A DNA stretch of 64,000 bases, from assembly GCA_028288165.1 (NCBI GenBank), contig JAQBOG010000009.1:1-64000 (forward strand), written 5' to 3'. A program made the translations under genes and the position numbers. This DNA comes from Sphingobacteriales bacterium (GTDB lineage: Bacteria; Bacteroidota; Bacteroidia; Sphingobacteriales; Sphingobacteriaceae). This document shows, in pieces, positions 36,371 through 45,804 of the stretch. A model generated the notes under the pieces. The model did not search any database and was not told the DNA's origin. It saw only the letters and a list, made by a program, of their open reading frames with translations. Numbering within the stretch: the first letter of the stretch is position 1; each line of letters opens with the position of its first letter.

Positions 36371-37957
36371 ATGAGAAATGTTGATTTCCTTGTTATAGGT
36401 TCTGGAATAGCCGGATTAAGTTTTGCACTTAAAGCTTCAAAACATGGTAAGGTTCTGATAGTTACAAAATCAAATGCGGATGAATCAAACACTAAGTATG
36501 CTCAAGGTGGGGTAGCTGTAGTTGTGGATAAAGAGGATTCTTTTGAGAAACACATAGAAGATACGCTCATTGCTGGTGATGGATTATGTGATAAACACAT
36601 TGTTGATATTGTAGTAAAGGAAGGACCGGAGCGTATTGATGAGATCATTAACTATGGAACTCATTTTGATAAAACAAACCAGGGGATGTTTGATTTGGCG
36701 AAAGAAGGTGGCCATTCCGAGCATCGGGTATTACATTATAAGGATATAACTGGCTTTGAAATAGAGCGGGCTTTACTCGAAAAGATTGAAGCTAACACTA
36801 ATATTGAGATTTTAACACACTATTTTGCTGTTGAACTAATTACTCAACATCATTTGGGTGAGTTTGTAGATAAAAGTTCCTCGGATATAAAATGCTATGG
36901 AATTTATGCTTTAGACACCTTTAATAATAATGTTGAAAAGATATTAGCAAAGGTTACAATTATGGCAAGTGGTGGTGCTGGTCATATATATTCTACTACT
37001 ACCAATCCTGTTATTGCAACTGGTGATGGTATAGCGATGGTTTATCGTGCGAAAGGTAAGGTTAGAAATATGGAGTTTATACAGTTCCATCCTACGGCTT
37101 TATATAACCCGGGTGAATATCCTTCTTTTTTGATTTCTGAAGCAGTGAGAGGTTTTGGGGGTGTGTTAAAAAGGCGCAATGGTGATGAGTTTATGCAATT
37201 GTATGATGAACGAAAATCACTCGCACCACGTGATATTGTTGCCAGAGCTATTGATGCAGAAATGAAAAAATCAGGTGATGATTTTGTTTATTTAGATATT
37301 AGGCATCGCTCAAAAGAAGACATACTGGTTCATTTTCCAAATATTTATGCTAAGTGTTTAAGTATTGGTATTGATATGTGTAAAGATATGATTCCGGTAA
37401 CTCCAGCTGCTCATTATATGTGTGGTGGGATATTAGTTGATGAATTTGGAAAATCATCCATCCACCGCTTATATGCATGTGGCGAATGTGCTTCGACAGG
37501 TTTGCATGGTGCGAATAGATTGGCTTCTAATTCTTTGTTGGAGGCTACTGTGTTTGCACATCGTATTTATTTGGATGCGATTAGTAATTTTGAAAATAAT
37601 ATCATTCCTTCGGATATACCTGAATGGGACGAGACTGATACACAGCTATCTAATGAAGATATTTTAGTGATTCATAATCTGAGAGAAACACAGAAAGTAA
37701 TGAGCGATTATGTGGGTATTGTCCGTTCAGATTTCAGACTTGATAGAGCTTTTCGAAGATTGGGATTGTTGCATGAGGAAACGGAGAGCTTTTATAAGAA
37801 GACTAAATTATCTGTTAAATTATGTGAGCTAAGAAACGTTATTCAAAATGCTTTTATAGTTATAAAATCAGCTATGCTTAGAAAGGAAAGTAGAGGCTTA
37901 CATTACACAACTGATTATTTGGAACATCAAGAAAACCCAACTGACACAGTATTTTAA
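36371..37957 (+). CDS. nadB: L-aspartate oxidase
   Basis: FAD enzyme that oxidises L-aspartate to iminoaspartate for NadA. The 528 residues have the N-terminal FAD site VIGSGIAGLSFALKAS, the fumarate-reductase-like catalytic regions KYAQGGVAVV, GGHSEHRVLHYKDITG and MEFIQFHPTALY, and the substrate-site segment TPAAHYMCGGILVDEFG followed by CGECASTGLHGANRLASNSL. The C-terminal helical domain with RSDFRLDRAFRRLGLL is also typical. It is divergent from nadA and 10 bp upstream of the carbonic-anhydrase-like gene. Confidence 0.96.
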   Translation: MRNVDFLVIGSGIAGLSFALKASKHGKVLIVTKSNADESNTKYAQGGVAVVVDKEDSFEKHIEDTLIAGDGLCDKHIVDIVVKEGPERIDEIINYGTHFDKTNQGMFDLAKEGGHSEHRVLHYKDITGFEIERALLEKIEANTNIEILTHYFAVELITQHHLGEFVDKSSSDIKCYGIYALDTFNNNVEKILAKVTIMASGGAGHIYSTTTNPVIATGDGIAMVYRAKGKVRNMEFIQFHPTALYNPGEYPSFLISEAVRGFGGVLKRRNGDEFMQLYDERKSLAPRDIVARAIDAEMKKSGDDFVYLDIRHRSKEDILVHFPNIYAKCLSIGIDMCKDMIPVTPAAHYMCGGILVDEFGKSSIHRLYACGECASTGLHGANRLASNSLLEATVFAHRIYLDAISNFENNIIPSDIPEWDETDTQLSNEDILVIHNLRETQKVMSDYVGIVRSDFRLDRAFRRLGLLHEETESFYKKTKLSVKLCELRNVIQNAFIVIKSAMLRKESRGLHYTTDYLEHQENPTDTVF

Positions 37958-37967
37958 CGATTAGATT

Positions 37968-38489
37968 ATGGCTTTGATTTTACCAGTAAAAGGGGTTAGT
38001 CCGGTTTGGGGGTATGATTGTTTTATTGCAGAAAATAGCACCATCGTTGGTGATGTAGTGATGGGTGATAATTGTTCCGTTTGGTTTAATGCAGTGATTA
38101 GAGGGGATGTAAATTATATCAAAATTGGAAACAATACCAACATTCAAGACGGTGCAGTGATTCACTGTACGTATTTAAAAGCAGGAACTGATATAGGGAA
38201 TAACGTTTCTATTGGGCATAATGCTTTGGTTCATGGCTGTACCTTAAAAGATCATGTACTTGTGGGTATGGGTGCTATCGTGATGGATAATGCAGTTGTA
38301 GAAGAATATTGTATTATAGCGGCTGGAGCAATAGTTTTAGAAAATACGATTTGTGAGACAGGCTATTTATATGCGGGTATTCCTGCTAAAAAAATAAAGC
38401 CTATTACTGATGAGCAAAAGGCTTTATTAAACAAGTTACCGAATAATTATATCATGTATTCCAAGTGGTTTACTGATCCTTCGGAATAA
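37968..38489 (+). CDS. Gamma carbonic anhydrase family protein
   Basis: A 173-residue left-handed beta-helix protein of the gamma carbonic anhydrase/YrdA-PaaY group. The hexapeptide-repeat pattern and the metal-binding histidines are visible in QDGAVIHCTYLKAG and IGHNALVHGCTLKDHVLVG. The last coil ends AGIPAKKIKPITDEQ, followed by a C-terminal helix. Carbonic anhydrase activity is not certain for this subgroup. Only 10 bp separate it from nadB. The end overlaps the convergent lipoprotein gene by 20 bp. Confidence 0.88.
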   Translation: MALILPVKGVSPVWGYDCFIAENSTIVGDVVMGDNCSVWFNAVIRGDVNYIKIGNNTNIQDGAVIHCTYLKAGTDIGNNVSIGHNALVHGCTLKDHVLVGMGAIVMDNAVVEEYCIIAAGAIVLENTICETGYLYAGIPAKKIKPITDEQKALLNKLPNNYIMYSKWFTDPSE

Positions 38490-40104
38490 CAAATTTATCT
38501 TCCATATCCCAATTAGGACGGATAGTTATTTCCTTGTCTGAAATATATATTTTTTCCGGTTGCAATTTATTCTTCACATTTCCAGTATCCCAGAGGCCAT
38601 TTTTATTGGTGTCATAAACTATCTGGAAATGGTACTTTTCGGCAGGGTAGGACAGATACGAAATAACCGTGTTTTTTTTAATAATATCACTTCTAAGGAC
38701 AGCATTTTTTTCATCCATCCATTGCAGAATATATGATTTTGTGGTGTCTTCCACACTTACCTCTATTTTAATACTTCCATAATTATCTACTTTATCTAAT
38801 GAGAATTTGCGGCTATTAAGCTTTGATTTTATGCCCATTAGGTTGGTAAATGCATTGTCATCAGTTTTTAAGGTATACTGTTTATCTGGCCGCCATCTAT
38901 ATTTTACTGAGAACCTTCGTGACAAATTTTCTGATTGAGTGAGTTGAAAATTTCTTATTTGTAAGGAATCTTCCATTAATGTGATCTTTTTTGGATCGAA
39001 TGATGCAATTGGTGATGAAGCTATTATTTGTAGATCTATTTTAGGTTTAAGCTTTCCACTACTTAAATTATCCGTAAAGGTTATAGGCTTGTTGTACGTA
39101 TCTTTTTTACCTCGTCTAATTGTTAGTGTATCTAACGGCTTTCCTTGGTCGTTAATTGATACGTTAATTGAATCAAAGGTTATTTGCGGGAGCCACATAT
39201 AAGCTGAATCTTTTTTCGTTGTAAATTCAACTATCTTTTTTGATTCTAAGTCAGTAGGTGATAAAATAGATAAATTGGGATTTACCAGTGGTTTATTAAA
39301 TATAAAATTAAAACGTCCGGTTTCGTCTAGTTTCCTTTCATTTACAATAAATTTTGATGGTATTTCTTTAAATAAATTAAGCTTTATCCCTCCAGTATCT
39401 TTTCTTAAAACTATTGAATCTTCAATAAAGGCGATTTGGTCATTCGGCGAGTTTAAAATACGATCTCCCCCTCCTTCTTCTTTCAAGGCGTATATTCGAT
39501 AGGTATCTTCCCGTATATTCTTCAGTTTGAAATTTCCTGAAGAATCAGTCAATGTAAATATGCTTGCTTTCTTCTTGCCAAATATAGAATCTTGCCTTGT
39601 CGGGATGATAAATACAGTTACATCTTTTTGTAAGTCTTTAGATAATGAACTCGTAACATTTCCTGAAATAGAAAGAGAGTCTATTTTATCACCAGTAGAA
39701 AAAACATAAGAATAGTTTTTTAGAACATTACCTTCATTTACATCTACAATCGCTTTTCCGAAACTAACGGTATAGGTTGTATTTTTTTCTAATGGTTGAT
39801 CAAAAGTGATTTCTAAGTTTTCTTTTTTAGCTTTTAGAATTGGAGCTTTTTCTAGCTCAGGCGAAATTGAAACTTCGCTAAACTCATTTGTCAGTTTAAT
39901 AAATTCGTCAAACGCTATTTCAATTTTTTTAGAAGCAAAGTTTCTGGTAAAATTTTTAGGAGTTTCGGTTACAACTTTTGGAGGAGTTTTATCTTTTGGG
40001 CCACCGAGGGGAGGCCGGATGTTTGCACAGGCCGTTATGATGAAAAGAATAGTTAAAATCAAATAGAAATACTCTTGTTTTTTGCCCTTTTGATTTAAAG
40101 TCAT
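38470..40104 (-). CDS. Ig-like domain lipoprotein
   Basis: A 544-residue lipoprotein. The signal peptide ends LFIITACANIRPP, with the Cys at about residue 26, and continues with the GGPKDKTPPKV segment that marks a widespread Bacteroidota family with an N-terminal Ig-like domain (FDEFIKLTNEFSEVSISPEL; YTVSFGKAIVDVNEGNVLKN). The middle includes a carboxypeptidase-regulatory-like stretch (FTLTDSSGNFKLKNIREDTY). The end carries YDTNKNGLWDTGN, which resembles a small calcium-type loop. Function unknown; probably in the cell envelope. It is convergent with the gamma carbonic anhydrase gene (20-bp overlap). Confidence 0.8.
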   Translation of the reverse strand: MTLNQKGKKQEYFYLILTILFIITACANIRPPLGGPKDKTPPKVVTETPKNFTRNFASKKIEIAFDEFIKLTNEFSEVSISPELEKAPILKAKKENLEITFDQPLEKNTTYTVSFGKAIVDVNEGNVLKNYSYVFSTGDKIDSLSISGNVTSSLSKDLQKDVTVFIIPTRQDSIFGKKKASIFTLTDSSGNFKLKNIREDTYRIYALKEEGGGDRILNSPNDQIAFIEDSIVLRKDTGGIKLNLFKEIPSKFIVNERKLDETGRFNFIFNKPLVNPNLSILSPTDLESKKIVEFTTKKDSAYMWLPQITFDSINVSINDQGKPLDTLTIRRGKKDTYNKPITFTDNLSSGKLKPKIDLQIIASSPIASFDPKKITLMEDSLQIRNFQLTQSENLSRRFSVKYRWRPDKQYTLKTDDNAFTNLMGIKSKLNSRKFSLDKVDNYGSIKIEVSVEDTTKSYILQWMDEKNAVLRSDIIKKNTVISYLSYPAEKYHFQIVYDTNKNGLWDTGNVKNKLQPEKIYISDKEITIRPNWDMEDKFVIPKDQ

Positions 40105-40234
40105 TTTTACGCTTTATATTAAACTTTCGCTCGTTTTGGAAGATTTATATTCTGATATTTTTTTAATGCGTTTAATAGCTTTTATTTAAATCACTTATTT
40201 TTAACTTAAATAACTGATTGTCAGATATTTGTGT

Positions 40235-42097
40235 TTATCTGGACATATGTACCATTAAAACCGATATATCTGATGGTGAAACTCCCGAAATTCGTGAAGC
40301 TTGTCCAAGTGTTCTTGGTTTTATTTTCATCAATTTTTCTTGAGCTTCTTTAGAAAGAGAAATCAATGTTTTGTAATTGAATTCTGTATTTATTTCCCGG
40401 TCCTCCATGAGTTTCATTTTGTTTACGATCTCTAATTCTTTTTCGAAGTAGCTTTCATATTTAACTTTGATTTCAGCTTGCTCGATGGTGTCGAGGTCAA
40501 AGTTGTTTAAAAGCTCATCAAATTTTTCATCAACCTTTCGGATATCTTCCAATGTAACTTGAGGCCGGGTTATCAATTGAAACATTTTTACATTTTGATT
40601 GATTGTTGCGGTTCCGAGCTCTTCTAGTTTTGAGTTTACTTTCGCTGGCTCGATAGAAGTAGTTTTCAGATATTTTACAATACTATCAGAATTTTCTACT
40701 TTCTTATTTACAATGTCTAATCTTGCTTGATCTATCAAACCCAGATCAAATCCAATTTGGCTCAATCGTATATCGGCATTATCTTGACGAAGTAATAGCC
40801 GGTGTTCTGCTCTTGAAGTAAACATTCTATAAGGTTCTTCAGTTCCTTTAGTTACCAAGTCATCAATTAGTACTCCTATATATGACTCTGATCTTTTTAA
40901 GATCAAGCTTTCTTTATCTTTGATTTTTTGATGGGCATTTATTCCTGCCATGAAACCTTGGCAGGCTGCTTCCTCATATCCAGTAGTACCATTTATCTGG
41001 CCAGCGAAATACAAGTTATCAATCAGCTTAGTTTCCAACGTAAGCTTTAATTGGGTAGGTGGGAAGTAATCATACTCGATGGCATAGCCCGGCCGGAACA
41101 TGCGCACATTTTCAAAACCTGGAATTTTGGTCAAGGCTTTATATTGTACATCCTCGGGTAGGGAAGTTGAAAAGCCGTTCACATATATTTCTACTGTGTC
41201 CCATCCTTCGGGCTCAACAAAAATCTGATGTCTTTCTCGTTCAGCAAAACGATTAATTTTATCTTCAATGGATGGGCAATATCTCGGACCTAACCCTTTG
41301 ATTCTGCCAGTGAACATTGGAGATTTTTCAAATCCTTCTTTTAAAGTTTCATGAACTTCGTTATTAGTATAAGTAATCCAGCAACATCTTTGGCGCTCAG
41401 GTAGGGTTATGTTCGTATAAGAAAATCTGCCTCTTTGTTCATCTCCCCATTGCTCTTCCATTTTAGAATAATCAAGTGATCTTCCGTCTACACGAGGAGG
41501 GGTTCCTGTTTTCATCCGGCCAGATTCGAAACCTAGTTCTACAAGTTGTTCGGTAATCCCGGTTGCTGCTTTCTCTGCTGTTCTGCCACCACCAAATTTT
41601 TTCTCGCCGATATGAATTTGCCCATTTAGAAAAGTTCCGTTGGTCAACACAACCGCATCACATTTAATTTCTATTCCTAGCGATGTTTTAACTCCGGTTA
41701 ATTTTCCATCTTCAATAAGGAGGGAGTTGACGGTGTCTTGCCAGAAATCTACATTAGGGATTCTTTCTAGAGTTAATCTCCATTCCTCTGCAAAGCGTAC
41801 TCTGTCAATTTGAGCTCTCGGGCTCCACATGGCAGGCCCCTTAGACCTATTGAGCATTCTGAATTGCAAAGTAGACTTGTCAGACACAATTCCAGAGTAT
41901 CCGCCGATTGCATCAATTTCTCTAACAATCTGCCCTTTCGCGACACCACCCATTGCCGGATTGCAACTCATCTGTGCGATGGTTGCCATGTTCATCGTAA
42001 TGAGCAATACTGATGAGCCAAGGTTAGCAGCAGCGGCAGCAGCTTCACAGCCAGCATGTCCGGCACCAACAACTATTATATCGTATTTCTTAAACAT
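40235..42097 (-). CDS. mnmG: tRNA uridine-5-carboxymethylaminomethyl modification enzyme MnmG
   Basis: With MnmE, adds the carboxymethylaminomethyl group to wobble uridine 34 in several tRNAs. The 620-residue protein has the FAD site [19 protein letters not shown], the MnmG signatures [19 protein letters not shown] and [14 protein letters not shown], and [18 protein letters not shown] in the second half. The C-terminal helical MnmE-binding part ([19 protein letters not shown]) is complete. The gene formerly called gidA lies close to the replication origin in many bacteria; here two parS-like palindromes lie directly upstream of its start. Confidence 0.97.
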   Translation of the reverse strand: MFKKYDIIVVGAGHAGCEAAAAAANLGSSVLLITMNMATIAQMSCNPAMGGVAKGQIVREIDAIGGYSGIVSDKSTLQFRMLNRSKGPAMWSPRAQIDRVRFAEEWRLTLERIPNVDFWQDTVNSLLIEDGKLTGVKTSLGIEIKCDAVVLTNGTFLNGQIHIGEKKFGGGRTAEKAATGITEQLVELGFESGRMKTGTPPRVDGRSLDYSKMEEQWGDEQRGRFSYTNITLPERQRCCWITYTNNEVHETLKEGFEKSPMFTGRIKGLGPRYCPSIEDKINRFAERERHQIFVEPEGWDTVEIYVNGFSTSLPEDVQYKALTKIPGFENVRMFRPGYAIEYDYFPPTQLKLTLETKLIDNLYFAGQINGTTGYEEAACQGFMAGINAHQKIKDKESLILKRSESYIGVLIDDLVTKGTEEPYRMFTSRAEHRLLLRQDNADIRLSQIGFDLGLIDQARLDIVNKKVENSDSIVKYLKTTSIEPAKVNSKLEELGTATINQNVKMFQLITRPQVTLEDIRKVDEKFDELLNNFDLDTIEQAEIKVKYESYFEKELEIVNKMKLMEDREINTEFNYKTLISLSKEAQEKLMKIKPRTLGQASRISGVSPSDISVLMVHMSR

Positions 42098-42104
42098 AGC
42101 TTAA

Positions 42105-42120
42105 TGTTCCACGTGGAACA
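42105..42120. other. parS-like centromere site 1
   Basis: TGTTCCACGTGGAACA is a perfect 16-bp palindrome and fits the widely conserved ParB binding consensus TGTTNCACGTGNAACA at every defined position. It lies 8 bp upstream of the mnmG start. Confidence 0.85.
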
Positions 42121-42136
42121 ATTAGTATTTAAATAA

Positions 42137-42154
42137 ACGTTCCACGTGGAACGT
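42137..42154. other. parS-like centromere site 2
   Basis: ACGTTCCACGTGGAACGT is a perfect 18-bp palindrome sharing the 14-bp core GTTCCACGTGGAAC with site 1. Its outer T/A of the consensus is replaced by C/G. The centres of the two sites are 33 bp apart, about three helical turns. It lies 10 bp past the stop of the ABC-F gene. Confidence 0.75.
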
Positions 42155-42163
42155 CGTAATTCT

Positions 42164-44026
42164 TTATTTTAATTCGGATAATTCTAACCATCTAAGGCTG
42201 TTGAATTCTAGTGTTTCATTGAGGGTTTGAATCTCGGTAGACACTTCGATTAGCCTTTTATGATCTATATTGATAGTATTGAGCTCTTCAGTTAGTGCTT
42301 TAATCTTGTTTTCGATATCAGTAATGCTTTTCTCCATGTTAAGTATTTCTTGTTCTTCTTTAAAGCTTAGCTTCTTTTTAGGGGATGATAGAGCCTCCTG
42401 AACTTGAATTTGAGTTTTTGGGGCTTCCTTTAATGATGATTTTTCTTCCTCTTGTTCTAAGCGATAGTCGGTATAGTTCCCCGTGTATATTCTAACAACA
42501 CCGCTTCCTTCAAATATAAATAATTGTTCAGTAAGCCTGTCAATAAGATATCTGTCATGCGATACAAGCATTAGCACCCCAGAAAAATTTAAAAGGAAAT
42601 CTTCCAGAACATTTAACGTGTCAATATCTAAATCATTAGTAGGCTCATCTAAGATCAAGAAATTAGGATTTTTCATCAATACCCTCATCAATTGCAGGCG
42701 TTTCTTTTCCCCGCCACTTAACTTACTAACCATCCCAAATTGCTTAGCAGGAGGGAAGAGAAAATGTGTTAACACCTGGCTTGCTGTTAAGGTTTTGCCA
42801 TCAGCCATGGTAATGTATTCGGCGATATTTTTTACAACATCTAATACTCTTTCATCATCTGTAAACTCTAATCCGCCTTGACGGTAATAGCCAAATACTG
42901 TTGTTTCTCCAACATTAATGGCTCCTTTGTCTGGAGATATTTTACCAGTTACCAAATTTAACAGAGTTGATTTACCCGTACCATTTTTACCAGCTACGCC
43001 AATTCTATCTCCTTTTTTAAACGTATAATCGAAGTTTTTTAATATAGCAATGTTTTCAAAGGACTTACTTATTTTGTGTAGTTCTAAAATTTTGTTCCCT
43101 TGTCTGGATACTTTGACACTTAATTCTAATTGAGATTTCTCCTGACGACCTTTTGTTTTGTCTTCTAATTCATAAAATGAATCTATTCTTGATTTTGATT
43201 TGGTAGACCTTGCTTTTGGCTGCCTGCGCATCCATTCAAGTTCTTTTCTTAGTAAATTCTTGTTCTTTTCAAAAGCTGCCTCATCTGCTGAGTCCAGCTC
43301 TGCTTTTTTCTCCAAATAGTAGCTATAGTTTCCTTTAAAAACGGCTATTTTCCCCTTATCAAGTTCTATAATTTGATTAGATACATTATCTAAAAAGTAA
43401 CGATCATGAGTTACTAATAGGATTGTCTTTTGGCCCGTTGTCAAAAAGTTTTCTAACCATTCAATAGTTTCTATATCTAAATGGTTGGTAGGCTCATCTA
43501 GTATATATACATCCGGATCGTCAATAAGGAGCTTCGCTAATGCCAAACGTTTTCGTTGACCGCCAGATAGGGTGGCAATTTTTTGTTCGAGATGTTGTAT
43601 TCCTAATCGGCCTAATATTGTTTTAATTTCATATTCGTATTCCCAAACATTCTCATTGCTCATTTCATCCATGAGCTTATTCAACAAGTCTTCGTTAGGG
43701 ATTTCCTCACTAACAGCTTCCTCATACTCGCGTATTAATTGTTGTTGCTTGTTATTAATTGAATAGATAAAATCGCTAATACTTTCCTCTTCATTAAATT
43801 TAGGATCTTGTTCAAGGTAACCAATTTGAAGATCTCGTTCGGTTACTACTTTCCCTTCTGTGGGATTTAGAATACCTGATAATATTCGAAGTAAGGTAGA
43901 TTTACCGGTACCATTAATGCCAACCAGCGAAATGCGTTCGCCTTTGCTGATCCCTAAATATAACTCTTTAAATAACCACGTATCGTTGAAAGCATGGCCT
44001 AACTTTTCTGTAGATAATATACTCAC
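42164..44026 (-). CDS. ABC-F family ATP-binding protein (Uup-like)
   Basis: Soluble ABC-F ATPase with two nucleotide-binding domains and no membrane part; such proteins act on the ribosome. Domain 1: Walker A GINGTGKSTL (about 37), signature LSGGQRKRLALA, Walker B VYILDEPTNHLDIETIEW. Domain 2: Walker A GKNGTGKSTL, signature LSGGEKKRLQLM, Walker B FLILDEPTNDLDIDTL. A charged linker lies between them. The C-terminal coiled coil (about 545-615) matches the Uup group, which is tied to ribosome assembly and transposon-excision phenotypes in E. coli. It is on the same strand as mnmG but its stop lies 67 bp upstream of the mnmG start. Confidence 0.92.
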   Translation of the reverse strand: MSILSTEKLGHAFNDTWLFKELYLGISKGERISLVGINGTGKSTLLRILSGILNPTEGKVVTERDLQIGYLEQDPKFNEEESISDFIYSINNKQQQLIREYEEAVSEEIPNEDLLNKLMDEMSNENVWEYEYEIKTILGRLGIQHLEQKIATLSGGQRKRLALAKLLIDDPDVYILDEPTNHLDIETIEWLENFLTTGQKTILLVTHDRYFLDNVSNQIIELDKGKIAVFKGNYSYYLEKKAELDSADEAAFEKNKNLLRKELEWMRRQPKARSTKSKSRIDSFYELEDKTKGRQEKSQLELSVKVSRQGNKILELHKISKSFENIAILKNFDYTFKKGDRIGVAGKNGTGKSTLLNLVTGKISPDKGAINVGETTVFGYYRQGGLEFTDDERVLDVVKNIAEYITMADGKTLTASQVLTHFLFPPAKQFGMVSKLSGGEKKRLQLMRVLMKNPNFLILDEPTNDLDIDTLNVLEDFLLNFSGVLMLVSHDRYLIDRLTEQLFIFEGSGVVRIYTGNYTDYRLEQEEEKSSLKEAPKTQIQVQEALSSPKKKLSFKEEQEILNMEKSITDIENKIKALTEELNTINIDHKRLIEVSTEIQTLNETLEFNSLRWLELSELK

Positions 44027-44218
44027 TATAATTGCTGTATTGATTTAATAGTTAAATACTTCAGTCTTTTATGATTGCTGTATTTGTAAACTGCCACATT
44101 GGCGGTTATAAAAACAAGATTTGCTCATAAATGACATAAAGTATTTTAATAACTTACAAAGGTACATAAACAATCACTGGAATAAATATTGTATGTTTAA
44201 ACACCTAATTAATATGTT

Positions 44219-44929
44219 ATGAAAAAGATAATTCACAAGGCAAATGACAGAGGTATTCAAAACCATGGATGGCTGAAAGCAGCTCATTCATTCAGTTTTG
44301 CTAACTATCACGATCCTAATAAAGTACATTTCGGCTTATTGCGTGTTTTAAACGATGATATTGTTGCACCAGGCATGGGCTTTGGTACACACGGTCATGA
44401 TAATATGGAAATAGTTACTATCCCTCTTAAAGGCTCTTTAGCACATAAGGATAGCATTGGATCAGAAGGCATAATAACAGCAAACGAGGTGCAAATAATG
44501 TCTGCTGGAAGCGGAATTAAACATTCAGAGTTTAATGCATCTTCAACAGAAGAAGTTAATCTGTTGCAACTATGGGTTTTTCCGAAGGAGAGAAATATCG
44601 AGCCTCGTTATGACCAAAAACAATTTGATGAAACGGGCTTTGATAACAAATTTCAAACAGTAGTTTCACCAGATCAGGTTGATGGATCTATGTGGATTAA
44701 CCAAAATGCGGTGTTTTCCTTAGGCAATTTTAAACAAGGTACATCAGCTAGCTATAAGCTGAATTTTAATGGAAATGGTGCATATGTGTTTTTGATAGAA
44801 GGAAAAGCAGATCTGGATGGACAAAGTATGGAGAAAAGAGATGCGATTGGGGTATATGATACTGAAGCTTTCGATATTAAATTTTTGGAAGATGCTAAAG
44901 TGTTGGTAATAGAAGTTCCAATGGAGTAA
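44219..44929 (+). CDS. Pirin family protein
   Basis: Bicupin of 236 residues. The N-terminal cupin carries the metal-binding pattern of pirins: a HGWLKAAHSFSFANYHDP opening, then FGTHGHDNMEIVTIPLKG, with His-His-Glu in place, and QIMSAGSGIKHSEFN. Pirins include quercetinases such as E. coli YhhW; the substrate here is unknown. It starts in a 192-bp gap after the divergent ABC-F gene, and its end meets the convergent ybeY gene with only two bases between. Confidence 0.92.
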   Translation: MKKIIHKANDRGIQNHGWLKAAHSFSFANYHDPNKVHFGLLRVLNDDIVAPGMGFGTHGHDNMEIVTIPLKGSLAHKDSIGSEGIITANEVQIMSAGSGIKHSEFNASSTEEVNLLQLWVFPKERNIEPRYDQKQFDETGFDNKFQTVVSPDQVDGSMWINQNAVFSLGNFKQGTSASYKLNFNGNGAYVFLIEGKADLDGQSMEKRDAIGVYDTEAFDIKFLEDAKVLVIEVPME

Positions 44930-44931
44930 GG

Positions 44932-45360
44932 CTATTTAATAAAATCACGGGCAGAGAGGTACTGATCTTCTTTTTGAGTCATTAGTGCTTTATCTGCCTT
45001 GCTTTTATCTTTATATCCCAGCAAATGGAGTGTTCCATGGATAATTACGCGGTGTAATTCATCTGCTTCTGAAACATTAAATGCTTTTGAGTTTTCTTTA
45101 ATACGATCAATACTAATAAAAATATCACCAACTATAACGCCTTTTTTGGTTGCGTTATCAAAGGTTACAATATCAGTATAAGTGTTGTGCTTAAGGTATT
45201 GCTGATTTATATTGAGCAGGTAATCATCACTACAGAATATAAAATTCAGTTCTTGGAGGGTAAAGCCTTCCTGGTTAATCGTAGAACTAATCCAGAGGCG
45301 TGTAGCAGTTTTCTGTTTTAAATTATAGGTAAGATCTTCATTAAAAAAATTAATGCGCAT
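44932..45360 (-). CDS. ybeY: Endoribonuclease YbeY
   Basis: Zinc-dependent single-strand endoribonuclease for 16S rRNA 3'-end maturation and ribosome quality control. The 142-residue protein keeps the first two zinc histidines, H108 and H112, in IIHGTLHLLGYKD. The third ligand of the usual H-x3-H-x5-H pattern is not His: residue 118 is Asp (G-Y-K-D in place of G-Y-D-H). I believe this GYKD form is common in Bacteroidota, so the enzyme is probably active. Upstream features NQQYLKHNTYTDIVTF and GDIFISIDRI fit the family. It is preceded by the anti-sigma-type ATPase gene with a 9-bp gap. Confidence 0.9.
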   Translation of the reverse strand: MRINFFNEDLTYNLKQKTATRLWISSTINQEGFTLQELNFIFCSDDYLLNINQQYLKHNTYTDIVTFDNATKKGVIVGDIFISIDRIKENSKAFNVSEADELHRVIIHGTLHLLGYKDKSKADKALMTQKEDQYLSARDFIK

Positions 45361-45369
45361 ACAAGCTCA

Positions 45370-45804
45370 CTAGAGTTTAAAATGAAGCTCCATTTCGTTG
45401 CCTTTTGAATTAAATATGCATTGATCTGCCAGGCGTTTTATAATAAAAACCCCTCTACCAGATAAACTTTGTAGATTTTCTGGAGCAGTTGGGTCGGGCA
45501 ATGAATTAAAATCAAATCCATCACCTTCATCAGCAATCGTGAAGATGAGCCTTTTACCTTCAACCACTTCAAGGTTTAGATAAACTTTTTTGCTTTCATC
45601 TTCCTTATTACCATGAACAATGGCATTGATTATTGCTTCACTAAGGCATGTAAGTACGTTAGCGTAAGTTTCTTCACTGAAATTGTACTTCTCACTTATA
45701 TTGTCAACAAAGTTCTCCATCGTAATTACGCTGTCGAATTTTGAGGGCAACTGTAAGGTATACAGTGCAGTGTTATCTGAGATATTTGCCGGATCTGTAT
45801 TCAT
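45370..45804 (-). CDS. RsbW-type ATP-binding protein (anti-sigma factor-like)
   Basis: A 144-residue GHKL/HATPase domain of the SpoIIAB/RsbW type. ATP-site motifs: the N-box ASEAIINAIVHGNKED-like segment (LSEAIINAIVHGN), G1 box FTIADEGDGFDF, and GRGVFIIKRLADQ. No partner sigma factor, antagonist or PP2C phosphatase lies next to it, so whether it regulates a sigma factor or acts as a stand-alone kinase is unknown. Its start overlaps the stop of the long DUF4175 gene by 4 bp (ATGA) and it is 9 bp from ybeY; all three are co-transcribed. Confidence 0.85.
   Translation of the reverse strand: MNTDPANISDNTALYTLQLPSKFDSVITMENFVDNISEKYNFSEETYANVLTCLSEAIINAIVHGNKEDESKKVYLNLEVVEGKRLIFTIADEGDGFDFNSLPDPTAPENLQSLSGRGVFIIKRLADQCIFNSKGNEMELHFKL

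Noticed and set aside
41810-42104. Plus-strand open frames opposite the mnmG start
   Set aside because: Antisense shadows of the conserved FAD-binding region of mnmG.
35961-44218. Replication origin near mnmG/parS
   Set aside because: No cluster of DnaA boxes (TTATCCACA-like) and no dnaA, dnaN or parAB genes seen; origin proximity is suggested but the origin itself is not in view.
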